Notes: generated from the letters alone by a model not told the origin. A stretch of DNA of 64,000 nt from an uncultured Cellvibrio sp. (GCA_937958105.1 CALFXJ010000006.1:62001-126000), one strand, 5' to 3'; counted from the first letter of the stretch, positions 16,786 through 25,569 are shown. Program-made: numbers and translations.

Positions 16786-18435
16786 ATGCAGCGAGACAGC
16801 ATGCAGTACGACGTAGTTATCGTGGGTGCCGGTCCGGCCGGGCTGGCAGCAGCAATTCGTTTAAAGCAGCAGGCCGCTGCGCAACAGCGTGAGCTGAGTG
16901 TCTGCGTGCTGGAAAAGGCCTCCGCCGTAGGTGCTCACATACTCTCCGGTGCCGTGATCGACCCAATCGCGCTCAACGAGCTGATACCGGATTGGCAGGC
17001 GCAGGGGGCTCCGGTTTTTTCGCAGGTAACCGACGATAACTTTTTTATCCTGCAGGAAAATAAATCCCGTGCAATTCCGCAGGTTCTGCTGCCGCCCTTG
17101 ATGCACAACAGTAATGCCTACATCGTCAGTCTCGGTAACCTGTGTCAGTGGCTGGGTGAACAGGCGGAAGCCCTGGGGGTAGAAATTTATCCGGGTTTTG
17201 CCGCAGCAGAAGTGCTTTACGACGAACAGGGAGCCGTAAAAGGCGTGGCGACTGGAGACATGGGTATTGACCGGGACGGTCAGCCCAGGCCCGAGTTCAC
17301 ACCGGGAATGGAGCTGCATGCCCGTTATACCTTGTTTGCCGAAGGCGCGCGCGGTTCGCTGACCCGTGAACTGGAGGAACGATTCAAACTGCGCGCAGCG
17401 GGACAGCATCAGCATTACGGTCTGGGGTTCAAGGAACTCTGGAAAATTTCTCCGGAAAAGTATCGCCCAGGCTCTGTGAGTCACACGCTGGGCTGGCCTC
17501 TGCGCAGTGATACCGGAGGCGGTGGCTTTATTTATCATCAGGCAGAAAATCAGGTGGCTGTCGGGTTTGTGGTCCATCTGAATTACAACAATCCTTATCT
17601 TTCTCCTTTCGATGAATTTCAGCGCTTCAAGACGCATCCGCTGGTCCGTGACCTGCTGGACGGTGGTGAACGCATCGCCTACGGTGCACGGGCAATCTCG
17701 GAGGGTGGCAGTCAGTCGTTACCGAAGCTCGTATTTCCGGGCGGAGCATTGATCGGTTGTGCTGCAGGCATGGTGAATGTTCCCCGTATTAAAGGCTCAC
17801 ATAACGCCATGAAATCCGGCATGCTCGCGGCAGACGCGGCGCTGGCCGCTGTTGTGGAAGATCGCGCGCAGGATGAACTCCAGCGCTACGCCGATGACTT
17901 CAAGACATCCTGGGCTTACAAAGATCTCGATAAGGTCCGCAATGTGAAACCGGCCTTGAGCAAGTGGGGTACCTGGGGTGGAATGTTCTACGCCGGGGTT
18001 GATATGTGGCTGGCCAGTCTCGGCCTGCGTCTGCCCTGGACATTGAGTCACGCTGAAGCGGATAACGATAGCCTGCAGACGCTTCAAACGGCGCAGCCGC
18101 TTCATTATGAAAAGCCTGATGGCAAGCTGACCTTTGATCGCCTGTCCTCCATCGCTTTGTCCAATATCAGCCACGAAGACAATCAACCCAATCATCTTAC
18201 GTTGAAGGATGAATGCCTTCCGGTCACTTATAACCTGCCCACCTACGACGCACCGGAGCAGCGCTACTGCCCGGCGGGTGTCTATGAAATATTGACGGAT
18301 GAAAAGGGACCACGGTTGCAGATCAATTCGCAGAACTGTATTCACTGCAAAACCTGCGACATCAAAGATCCTAAACAAAATATCGTCTGGAAAACCCCGG
18401 AAGGCGGCAGCGGCCCCACCTACATTGGAATGTAA
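16786..18435 (+). CDS. Electron transfer flavoprotein-ubiquinone oxidoreductase
   Basis: ETF-QO oxidises reduced ETF and passes electrons to ubiquinone at the inner membrane. The 549-residue product has the FAD motif VVIVGAGPAGLAAAIRLKQ, the region HILSGAVIDP, a quinone-side stretch GCAAGMVNVPRIKGSHNAM and a C-terminal 4Fe-4S ferredoxin-like part with YCPAGVYE and NCIHCKTCDIKDPKQNI holding four cysteines. GGGAGG lies 4-5 bases before ATG 16786; ATG 16801 is an alternative. It lies behind the LysR gene on the same strand and completes the ETF pathway of this region. Confidence 0.96.
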   Translation: MQRDSMQYDVVIVGAGPAGLAAAIRLKQQAAAQQRELSVCVLEKASAVGAHILSGAVIDPIALNELIPDWQAQGAPVFSQVTDDNFFILQENKSRAIPQVLLPPLMHNSNAYIVSLGNLCQWLGEQAEALGVEIYPGFAAAEVLYDEQGAVKGVATGDMGIDRDGQPRPEFTPGMELHARYTLFAEGARGSLTRELEERFKLRAAGQHQHYGLGFKELWKISPEKYRPGSVSHTLGWPLRSDTGGGGFIYHQAENQVAVGFVVHLNYNNPYLSPFDEFQRFKTHPLVRDLLDGGERIAYGARAISEGGSQSLPKLVFPGGALIGCAAGMVNVPRIKGSHNAMKSGMLAADAALAAVVEDRAQDELQRYADDFKTSWAYKDLDKVRNVKPALSKWGTWGGMFYAGVDMWLASLGLRLPWTLSHAEADNDSLQTLQTAQPLHYEKPDGKLTFDRLSSIALSNISHEDNQPNHLTLKDECLPVTYNLPTYDAPEQRYCPAGVYEILTDEKGPRLQINSQNCIHCKTCDIKDPKQNIVWKTPEGGSGPTYIGM

Positions 18436-18445
18436 AACGCTCCCA

Positions 18446-18471
18446 GTCGGATCGGCACCACGCCATCCGAC
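18446..18471. repeat. REP-like hairpin, copy 1
   Basis: GTCGGAT and ATCCGAC pair around a 12-base spacer. It is the most divergent of three similar hairpins in the 309-base gap between the ETF-QO and RidA genes. It may also act as the terminator region of ETF-QO, though no T-run follows. Confidence 0.5.
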
Positions 18472-18510
18472 TATTCTCATCAACTTAAGCAGAAGAACCC
18501 GCAACTCCGC

Positions 18511-18540
18511 AGGTCGGTTTAGAAAAGCATAACCCGACAA
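18511..18540. repeat. REP-like hairpin, copy 2
   Basis: AGGTCGG and TTTA pair imperfectly (8 of 9) with TAACCCGAC around an 8-base loop. The copy is followed by ACAACTCTCTCCC, which is also found with small changes after copy 3. Confidence 0.6.
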
Positions 18541-18575
18541 CTCTCTCCCATAATCCACACTACCCCTGGGCCCGT

Positions 18576-18605
18576 AGGTCGGATTAGCAAAGCGTAATCC
18601 GACAA
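18576..18605. repeat. REP-like hairpin, copy 3
   Basis: GTCGGATTA (18578-18586) pairs perfectly with TAATCCGAC (18595-18603). The element AGGTCGGATTA...TAATCCGAC resembles repeats scattered between genes in many gammaproteobacteria. Together with copies 1 and 2 it forms a cluster at about 65-base spacing. Confidence 0.65.
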
Positions 18606-18744
18606 CCTTCTCTCCCAATTCAACCCGCCCCAATCACCCCCGATTCGCCTTCCTCTCAAAAAAATCCTCCAATATTTCCCATACCCAAAAAAATCTCCGC
18701 TAAGATGCCCCGCCGATTAAAACCCAATACCCTCAGGAGCTCCC

Positions 18745-19089
18745 ATGGATATCCAACGCCTTAACCCAACCCCACGCTGGTCCGATGCCACGGTTTACCA
18801 GGGACTGATTCATTTTGTGGAAGTCCCGGAAGATACCTCCGTAGACATGTCCGCCCAGATCCGTCAGATCTTTGCCCAGGCAGAATCTACCCTGGCCCAA
18901 TGCGGCAGCGATAAATCCCGCTTATTGTCCGCGACCATCTACATCACCGACACCGCCAACCTGGCCGTACTGAATCAGGCGTGGGAAAACTGGTTGCCTG
19001 CTGGCTGCGCGCCTTCCCGAGCCTGTATCAAGGTGGAGCTGCTTAATCCGCAGATGCTGGTGGAGATTGCTTTCGTCGCGGCGCGTTAA
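18745..19089 (+). CDS. RidA (YjgF/YER057c/UK114) family protein
   Basis: A 114-residue member of the RidA family, small trimeric proteins that in the RidA proper hydrolyse reactive enamines and imines from amino-acid metabolism. The C-terminal motif SRACIKVELLNPQMLVEI contains the arginine needed for deaminase activity in RidA. The N-terminal part with YQGLIHFVEVPED differs from classic RidA, so it belongs to one of the Rid subfamilies whose substrate is not known. AGGAG lies 4 bases before ATG 18745. It is a single gene. Confidence 0.88.
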   Translation: MDIQRLNPTPRWSDATVYQGLIHFVEVPEDTSVDMSAQIRQIFAQAESTLAQCGSDKSRLLSATIYITDTANLAVLNQAWENWLPAGCAPSRACIKVELLNPQMLVEIAFVAAR

Positions 19090-19182
19090 TCTGTAATCCG
19101 TGGAGTCCGTCGCTACACCTCACCAAACCTTAGTCTAGAATCAATGAGTCCGGATTCTATTCATCTCCAAAAGGTTTGCTCT

Positions 19183-19587
19183 ATGAAAATACATAACAAG
19201 TGGGTAGCGATGGCTGGCATCTTGCTGTGCCTGTTAGCGGCGCAGGCGGGGGCCGTCGGGCTGGGTGAGTTGAAATTGCAGTCCACCCTGAATGAACCCT
19301 TCAAGGCTGAGGTTGCTCTCACCAATACGGCCAATATCGGTGAAGAAGAGATTGTTGTGGGTTTTGCATCTGCAGAGGATTTTGCCAAGCGCAAGCTGGA
19401 GCACTTTTTCTTTTACAGTGACTTTCAGTTCGAGGTGGATCTGAATCGGCGGGTAGTACTGATCAGCTCTTCCCGCCCCATCACCGAGCCTTACCTTCAG
19501 TTTATTCTCGAAGTGCGCTGGCCGGCTGGCCGTTTACAGCGTGAATATACGGTATTGCTGGACATGCCCATGCGGCTGGCAGAATAG
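19183..19587 (+). CDS. Stand-alone FimV N-terminal-domain-like periplasmic protein
   Basis: The 134-residue product has a signal peptide (cut near residue 24, after AQAGA) and then GLGELKLQSTLNEPFKAEV, the opening of the N-terminal domain of FimV, the large inner-membrane protein that organises polar type IV pili. The rest, up to LEVRWPAGRLQREYTVLLD, matches the whole domain. It lacks the LysM, transmembrane helix and TPR tail of full FimV. ATG 19183 gives the correct signal peptide; an in-frame start at 19144 would bury it. The function is unknown; it could compete with or assist FimV in the periplasm. Confidence 0.8.
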   Translation: MKIHNKWVAMAGILLCLLAAQAGAVGLGELKLQSTLNEPFKAEVALTNTANIGEEEIVVGFASAEDFAKRKLEHFFFYSDFQFEVDLNRRVVLISSSRPITEPYLQFILEVRWPAGRLQREYTVLLDMPMRLAE

Positions 19588-19618
19588 GGCTGCCGCGAGA
19601 CGTTAAAAGGCGAAGATA

Positions 19619-20635
19619 TTATTCGCCTTTTAAATGTTTCAGCAGCTTTGCTTTGAGGGCCGGTGGAATATTTTTGATGGTGAGTACGTCCTGTTCCGCA
19701 TCATAAACAATTTCCTTGCCCAGACACTCTGAGGCAAAACTCATACTCAACGAATCATTGCGTCCGCTGATGCGCACATAGTTGCGGATCTGGCTGCTGT
19801 CCGGAATAAACTCTGCTTTTTTCTCCGGCTGTTTCTCCTGTACAAAACGAGAGAAATGTTCCGGCTCGTGTTTTTTTATCTCGCTGGCAAGTGTTTGGGA
19901 CAGGTCGGCGATCACCACGGATTTGCCGGCCTTATTCTGCTCCAGACAATAATCCACCACCTTGGTGCGGGTCACCCGCGCATCCTGCTCATCCAGATCC
20001 TGCGTATAGTCTTCGACAATCTGCAGGAATTGCGCGGTATCGCTTTTGATGTCGTATTTGTCACTGAAGCCGACCAGATTCGCAAAGGCGTCCGACAATT
20101 CTTTTTCACCGCGGGAGCGCAGCAGCGACAGGTAGGTGGCAGAGTGGCCGGCCTCCCAGTCGCTCAGGTCAGCCTTGGCGGCGAGAGCAAAACCCTGGGT
20201 GTCCAGATAACGTGAATCGTCCAGGGCGAGTTCTGCATCCAGATAGGAACCGTGAAGGTGTTCTGCCATAAAGACATAGAGAAATTCGCCGGCTTCTATC
20301 TTTTCTTCAATGAAGAAGAGGTAGGCATCGATAAGGCATTCCGTCTTATCCAGCTCCAGCTTGAAATGTTCTGTTGCCTTCTGGGTAAAGCTGGCGAAGC
20401 TCAGTCTTCCTGCGCGGTATTCACTCAACCACGCGGAGAAAGGGAAGTCGCTTGTCTCGCTGGAAAAACGACCATAGTTCTTGCCGCTTTTGCGAATGAA
20501 ATTGGACTTCAGCTCATAGGCCAGATCTTCCAGTTTGCCGCTGACAGCAAAGGGTTCCGGGCGCAGGCGAAGCTCCACACTGGCGGTGGGAGAAGGGCGC
20601 AGCAGGTGGTGGGAAATGATAGACGTGAGTGCCAT
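19619..20635 (-). CDS. yejK: Nucleoid-associated protein YejK/NdpA
   Basis: This protein of 338 aa belongs to the NdpA/YejK family, found on the bacterial nucleoid and in E. coli reported to interact with topoisomerase IV. Family-like features are the N-terminal helper strand ISHHLLRP, LAYELKSNFIRKSGKNYGRF, YLFFIEEKIEAGEFLYVFM and a late ALKAKLLKHLKG tail. ATG 20635 lies within a CCATGG and leaves a family-like start MALTSIISHHLL; the frame continues five codons upstream. It is convergent with the FimV-like gene (31-base gap) and divergent from the lytic transglycosylase gene. Confidence 0.9.
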   Translation of the reverse strand: MALTSIISHHLLRPSPTASVELRLRPEPFAVSGKLEDLAYELKSNFIRKSGKNYGRFSSETSDFPFSAWLSEYRAGRLSFASFTQKATEHFKLELDKTECLIDAYLFFIEEKIEAGEFLYVFMAEHLHGSYLDAELALDDSRYLDTQGFALAAKADLSDWEAGHSATYLSLLRSRGEKELSDAFANLVGFSDKYDIKSDTAQFLQIVEDYTQDLDEQDARVTRTKVVDYCLEQNKAGKSVVIADLSQTLASEIKKHEPEHFSRFVQEKQPEKKAEFIPDSSQIRNYVRISGRNDSLSMSFASECLGKEIVYDAEQDVLTIKNIPPALKAKLLKHLKGE

Positions 20636-20789
20636 GGGTTCAACCGCCAAAAAAAGTGCGCATTATAGCGAGAGAAAGGCAGGGCAAGACAATCGGCGGT
20701 GTATTTTGTGCGTCCGGTAGCCAGACGGGTCATTGCATTTATTTTCATATGGATGAAAATGGAATCACTTTTCTGCAAGCGTGACGTCT

Positions 20790-21311
20790 ATGTTATTTGC
20801 CGATCTGCCACCTGAACTCCAAGAACCGGTCGCCTGTCTGGTCGAAGCGGCCATTGAATACAATGTGCCGGCGAATATCCTGCTGGCCATCGCGGAGAAG
20901 GAAGGTGGCAAGCCGGGTCAATGGGTGAGAAACACCAATGGCACCTTTGACGTCGGTCCCATGCAGTTCAACAGCGCATACCTCAAGGAACTCATGCCTC
21001 ACGGGGTCTTCGAAAGCGATGTCGCCGCCTATGGTTGTTATCCCTATCAGCTGGCTGCCTGGCGTATCCGCGACCACATCTACAATGATAAAGGCGATCT
21101 CTGGACCCGCGCGGCTAATTACCATTCACGCACGCCTGCCGTAAACGCCGTTTATCGAGCCGATCTGATCAACAAAGCGGAGCGCTGGGGTAAGTGGGTC
21201 GAGGAACACTACACGACTTACGAAGTGAACCTGGAAGGTCTGGCCGCGTCCATGCAGTTTATCCTCAAGCCGGTCGTTCGGGCCGAATCAGCAAAAGATG
21301 TCACTGAATGA
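20790..21311 (+). CDS. Lytic-transglycosylase-like (SLT) protein
   Basis: This 173-residue protein has the lysozyme-like SLT fold of small conjugation- and secretion-linked transglycosylases. ANILLAIAEKEGGKPGQW contains the likely catalytic Glu; DVGPMQFNSAYL, QLAAWRIRDHIY and the ANYHSRTPAVNAVYR stretch match the rest. It would cleave peptidoglycan glycan strands. No signal peptide is visible from either GTG 20781 or ATG 20790, so its route to the periplasm is unclear. Its stop overlaps the ATG of the acetyltransferase gene by four bases (ATGA), so the two are translationally coupled, an odd pairing. Confidence 0.75.
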   Translation: MLFADLPPELQEPVACLVEAAIEYNVPANILLAIAEKEGGKPGQWVRNTNGTFDVGPMQFNSAYLKELMPHGVFESDVAAYGCYPYQLAAWRIRDHIYNDKGDLWTRAANYHSRTPAVNAVYRADLINKAERWGKWVEEHYTTYEVNLEGLAASMQFILKPVVRAESAKDVTE

Positions 21312-23992
21312 GCCTCAAACATATCGAGCAACTCCTTAAGCCTCGCTCCATCGCTGTTATCGGCGCCTCCAACCAGCCGACGCGTACCGGCAATGTCGTC
21401 ATGCGCAATCTGCTGCAGGGCCAGTTTGATGGACCGATCATGCCCGTCACGCCCCATCATAAAGCGGTGAATGGCGTGCTCGCCTACCGGTCCATCGATG
21501 AACTGCCAGAGGCGCCGGATCTCGCCATCATCTGCACCCGCGCTACACGGGTGCCGGCGATCATCCTGCAGCTGGGGCGTAAAGGCACCCGCAGCGCCAT
21601 CGTCATTGCCGCAGGTCTGGATACGCTTTACACCGCCCAGGGCACCAACCTGCAGGAGCAGATGCTGGAGATTGCCAGGCAGTCCGGAGTGCGCATCCTG
21701 GGACCTAATTGTCTGGGCATCATTATTCCCGGTCTGGGCTTGAATGCCAGTTGTGCCCATACAACGGCCCAGCCGGGCAAGATCGCTTTTGTTTCGCAGT
21801 CCTCTGCTGTCTGCCTCAGCCTGCTTGACTGGGCGAGACGGCGCCGGATTGGCTTTTCTCACTTTATCTCTACCGGCGACGCCGCGGATGTAGATTTCGA
21901 TGAGATCATTGACTATCTCGGTCGCGATCCCAAAACCCAGGCGATCCTGCTGTTTATCGACGCCATCAAGGATGGCCGTGCCTTCATGTCTGCCGCCCGT
22001 GCGGCGTCATTCAACAAACCTATCCTGGTCATCAAGGCGGGGACCAACGCGGAGATGATGGCCATGACTTCGCGTCTTGGCCCTGAAAGAATTGGCGAAG
22101 ATGCCGTGTACAGCGCCGCTTTCCGGCGGGCGGGGATGCTCCGCGTCGGCGACCTGCGCGAGCTGATGGCGGCGGTGGAAACCCTGGCGTACGGCAAGCC
22201 CATCACCGGGGAGCAACTGGTGGTGCTGTCCAACGGTAATGGCCCCAGCGCCATGGCCATCGATGCGCTGCTGCAGCGGGGCGGCCGTCTCGCCACCCTG
22301 GAACCGGAGATAGTCGCGCAGCTGCAGGACATCATCCACAGCGGCGGCCGGGCGTTCAACCCGATCAACATGCTCGGGGACGCATTGCCGGATCTTTACA
22401 GCAAGGTCGTGAAAATCCTGTTGCAGAGCCAGGCGATCGATAACCTGTTGATCCTGCACGCGCCTTCCGGCTTAAGTTCTCCCACTGACTATGCCGAAGC
22501 GGTTATCCAGGCTTATCGGGAACATAAAGGCCGCAAACCCAATCTGCTGGTTAACTGGATGGGTGAAGACGCGGCAGTCGAAGCGCGTCAGCGTTTTGCG
22601 GAGGCGGGGATCGCTTCTTTTCGCACGCCGGAAGGCGTAGCCGGTGCGTTCATGCACATGGTTGAATATCGCCGCAACCAGAAATTGTTGTCGGAAACTC
22701 CCGACTCGGTCAGCGATGAAATTCCACACCATCCGGAACGGGCCAACCGGATAATTACCCAGGCATTGGCTGCGGCGCGCCTGCATCTGAACGGCGAGGA
22801 ATCCGCAGAGCTGCTGCAGGCATATGGTATCGCCACAATTCCCACCAAGGCCGCCACAACACCGGCGGAAGCCGCAGATCAGGCAGAGCTGTTGGGATTT
22901 CCCGTTGCGTTAAAGATTGTGCTTCCAGATCTGCCTTTGAAATCCGATATTGGCGGTGTCGTCCTGAACCTCAACACCCGCCATGAAGTGGAAGAGGCTG
23001 CATTGGCCAGTCTGAAGCGGGTAAGCGATCTTTATCCGGACGCGCAGCCCAGCGGCTTCACCCTGCAAACCATGGCCCGCCGCACTGGCGCGCACCTGTT
23101 GCGCATTCAGGTGCAGACGGACCCGGTTTTCGGACCGGTTATCCTGTTAGGTGAAGCCAGTTCCGTCTGGGATATTCACACCAACGCCGTGGTGGCTCTG
23201 CCGCCTTTGAATATGGCACTGGCGCGTTATCTGGTGATTCAGGCCCTGGCGGAAGGCAAGATTCGCGAGCGTCAATTGCACTCGCCACTGAATCGACAGG
23301 CGTTATGTATCCTGCTGACCAAGATCAGCCAGATTATTGTCGATCACGAAAATGTTGTGGGGTTGACGATTAACCCGGCTCTGGCGCTTAACGATGAAAT
23401 TACCGTGCTGGATGTGAGCGTGGATATCGCACCTGCTACACATAAACCACGTCTGGCCATTCGTCCTTATCCGAAAGAGCTGGAAGAACATTATTCGTTA
23501 CGTGATGGCCGCCAGGTCTTCATCCGCCCGATTCGCCCGGAGGATGAAGCCATGCATCAGGCTTTCGACCATGCGCTGACCCGTGAAGATCGGTACAAAC
23601 GTTATTTTGGTGAACTGCCACAGTTCTCCCACGAGCAGATGGCGCGCTTCACGCAGATCGATTACGAAAGGGAGATGGCGTTTGTTGCCGTAGTGGAAAA
23701 CGCCGCGGGTGAAAATGAAATTCTGGGCGTGGTGCATGTCCAGCGGGATCCGGACAATCTTGAAGCAGAATTTGCGGTAACGGTTCGTTCCGACATCAAG
23801 AAATCCGGGCTGGGTAATCGGCTGATGCAAAAGATGATCGAGTACTGCCGGGAGCAGGGTACCCAGCATCTGGTTGGTGTGACGATGCTGGAGAATGCGG
23901 GTATGGCCAATCTCGCGCGCAAGCTCGGCTTTACCGTGAAATTTTTACGGGAAGACGGCTTGATTGATATGCGCCTGAAGCTTCAGGAATAA
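21308..23992 (+). CDS. pat: Pat/YfiQ-type protein lysine acetyltransferase
   Basis: The 894-residue product has the layout of Salmonella Pat and E. coli YfiQ (PatZ): an NDP-forming acyl-CoA-synthetase-like part (about 1-460, opening LKPRSIAVIGASNQP), an ATP-grasp domain (about 490-700, with GFPVALKI and SDIGGVVLNL), and a GNAT acetyltransferase at the C-terminus (about 735-890, with VRSDIKKSGLGNRLMQKMI as its acetyl-CoA loop). Such enzymes acetylate acetyl-CoA synthetase and other proteins. The phospho-histidine of true synthetases is replaced: the SHTGAL-type motif reads SRLGPE here, so the large domain is probably a sensor. Its start overlaps the transglycosylase stop, and a convergent deacetylase gene ends 17 bases beyond its stop. 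Confidence 0.93.
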   Translation: MSLKHIEQLLKPRSIAVIGASNQPTRTGNVVMRNLLQGQFDGPIMPVTPHHKAVNGVLAYRSIDELPEAPDLAIICTRATRVPAIILQLGRKGTRSAIVIAAGLDTLYTAQGTNLQEQMLEIARQSGVRILGPNCLGIIIPGLGLNASCAHTTAQPGKIAFVSQSSAVCLSLLDWARRRRIGFSHFISTGDAADVDFDEIIDYLGRDPKTQAILLFIDAIKDGRAFMSAARAASFNKPILVIKAGTNAEMMAMTSRLGPERIGEDAVYSAAFRRAGMLRVGDLRELMAAVETLAYGKPITGEQLVVLSNGNGPSAMAIDALLQRGGRLATLEPEIVAQLQDIIHSGGRAFNPINMLGDALPDLYSKVVKILLQSQAIDNLLILHAPSGLSSPTDYAEAVIQAYREHKGRKPNLLVNWMGEDAAVEARQRFAEAGIASFRTPEGVAGAFMHMVEYRRNQKLLSETPDSVSDEIPHHPERANRIITQALAAARLHLNGEESAELLQAYGIATIPTKAATTPAEAADQAELLGFPVALKIVLPDLPLKSDIGGVVLNLNTRHEVEEAALASLKRVSDLYPDAQPSGFTLQTMARRTGAHLLRIQVQTDPVFGPVILLGEASSVWDIHTNAVVALPPLNMALARYLVIQALAEGKIRERQLHSPLNRQALCILLTKISQIIVDHENVVGLTINPALALNDEITVLDVSVDIAPATHKPRLAIRPYPKELEEHYSLRDGRQVFIRPIRPEDEAMHQAFDHALTREDRYKRYFGELPQFSHEQMARFTQIDYEREMAFVAVVENAAGENEILGVVHVQRDPDNLEAEFAVTVRSDIKKSGLGNRLMQKMIEYCREQGTQHLVGVTMLENAGMANLARKLGFTVKFLREDGLIDMRLKLQE

Positions 23993-24009
23993 CGAAGCGG
24001 GCATCGTTT

Positions 24010-24960
24010 TCAGCTTAACTTTGCCATGGCTTTGATATGCATCATAGCGCAGCGACCGAGCGCCGGCAGGTCATAACCACCTTCCAATAACGACACCATT
24101 CCGCGGCAGCGCTGATCTGCATCGGGAAGATTCTGACTGCGGTCCACCAGTCCCCGCAGCTGCTGCGTAATCCACACGTAATCCTGTTCCACCAGCCGTA
24201 CGGAGGACATGTCGTCCTCCAGGTGGCCATCAAAGCCAGCAGAAATCAATATCAACTGCGGTTGAAATGTTTCCAGTGCGGGCAGGCAATGTTCAGTCAG
24301 CGCAGCGCGGAATCCGTCGCTGCGGCAGGTGGCGGCCAAGGGCATGTTGATGATGTGATCCGGTACATCATCGATGGGTGTCATGGGGTAAAACGGATGT
24401 TGAAACGTGGAGCAGAACAATACTCGCGGTTCATTGCGAAAAATTTCCTGGGTGCCATTGCCGTGATGTACATCGAAGTCAACGATGGCAATGCGATCGA
24501 GTCCATGTGCCGCCAACCCATGGGCTGCCGCGATGGCTACATTGTTAAAAATACAAAAGCCCATGGCCTTTGCCGGTTCGGCATGATGCCCGGCGGGGCG
24601 CACGTTACAGAAGACCGCATCCGTCTCGCCACGCATCACCATATCAACTCCCAGAATGCCAGCCCCTGCGGCGTGGCGTGCAGCCTTAAGGGTACTGGGT
24701 GAGAGATAGATGTCATCACAAAACCGCTGAATACCTTCTGCCGGCTGCGCTTCGGTCAGGCGTTGCAGATATTCACGCGTGTGGACGCGCAGTAATTGTT
24801 CATCAGTAGCGGCGGGTGATTCGCGGTGATAAATAAGACTGTCGATACCGCTGGCCAGTAATTGGTTGTTGATTGCATCGAGGCGTTCCGGACACTCCGG
24901 ATGGCCCTCAGGCATGAGGTGTTCGTGGCAGGCTGGATGGGTGATCAAAGTGGCAATCAT
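24010..24960 (-). CDS. Histone-deacetylase-family enzyme
   Basis: A zinc-dependent deacetylase of the HDAC/AcuC/acetylpolyamine amidohydrolase superfamily (316 aa). The active-site histidine pair is in RPAGHHAEP. Zinc ligands are seen in DFDVHHGNG and AGFDGHLEDD, and the transition-state tyrosine in EGGYDL. It could remove acetyl groups from protein lysines or small amines. ATG 24960 (MIATLITHP) suits the family; the frame is open upstream, and no clear ribosome-binding site settles it. Its 3' end faces that of the Pat acetyltransferase 17 bases away, which suggests opposing roles on shared targets, as acuA and acuC have in Bacillus. Confidence 0.9.
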   Translation of the reverse strand: MIATLITHPACHEHLMPEGHPECPERLDAINNQLLASGIDSLIYHRESPAATDEQLLRVHTREYLQRLTEAQPAEGIQRFCDDIYLSPSTLKAARHAAGAGILGVDMVMRGETDAVFCNVRPAGHHAEPAKAMGFCIFNNVAIAAAHGLAAHGLDRIAIVDFDVHHGNGTQEIFRNEPRVLFCSTFQHPFYPMTPIDDVPDHIINMPLAATCRSDGFRAALTEHCLPALETFQPQLILISAGFDGHLEDDMSSVRLVEQDYVWITQQLRGLVDRSQNLPDADQRCRGMVSLLEGGYDLPALGRCAMMHIKAMAKLS

Positions 24961-25086
24961 GGCGTTGTAAACCAGACTCGTTGCGGGGTCGGTAGGACAT
25001 GTTACCACTGAAATTTCGGAAGGTATTCTCCCGGGCCGACGGTCGATGAATATCGCCGGGAGTAGTGCCACAATGGCAGACGTTTA

Positions 25087-25569
25087 TCAGACTGTCTCCG
25101 CTTTTCTGCTTATCAACGAAGCGGCGTAGGGAATTGCAGCCTGCTCAAACCAGTAATGTTTAATCGCTCCAATTACATCCATCAGGCCGCTGAACGACAC
25201 TGGCTTGGTGAAGTAGGAATTTGCACCCTGGGCATAACTTGAATCTATGTCACATTGAGCACTGGACGTCGTAAAGACAAGCACCGGAATATGCTTGTAA
25301 ACGTCACTTGTTTTGATACTCTTTAACGCCTTACGCCCATCCAGACGCGGCATATTCAGGTCCAGGAGAATAATGGTCGGCTGCGGTGTGATGAGTGAGA
25401 GTGTATCCAGCAATTCCTGACCGTCATTAACAAAGATTGTGTTCTCCAACGATATCTGATGCTCCTGTAATACGTCCTTCACAAGAACCTGGTCGTCCAA
25501 ATCGTCATCGGCAATGATCAGGAGAGGGCTGCCGGTAGTCTGTATGTTGCCGGTGCTGCTGATTTTCAT
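25087..25569 (-). CDS. Single-domain response regulator
   Basis: A 160-residue CheY-like receiver without an output domain. The acidic pocket is in LLIIADDDLDD, the phosphoacceptor Asp in IILLDLNMPRLDG, the switch Thr/Ser in FTTSSAQ and the Lys in YFTKPVS. This form (Rcp1-like) usually works with bacteriophytochromes or hybrid kinases, shuttling phosphate to another protein. No kinase gene is adjacent. It is divergent from the XRE/S24 regulator gene and follows the deacetylase gene upstream on the same strand (126-base gap, deacetylase downstream). Confidence 0.92.
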   Translation of the reverse strand: MKISSTGNIQTTGSPLLIIADDDLDDQVLVKDVLQEHQISLENTIFVNDGQELLDTLSLITPQPTIILLDLNMPRLDGRKALKSIKTSDVYKHIPVLVFTTSSAQCDIDSSYAQGANSYFTKPVSFSGLMDVIGAIKHYWFEQAAIPYAASLISRKAETV

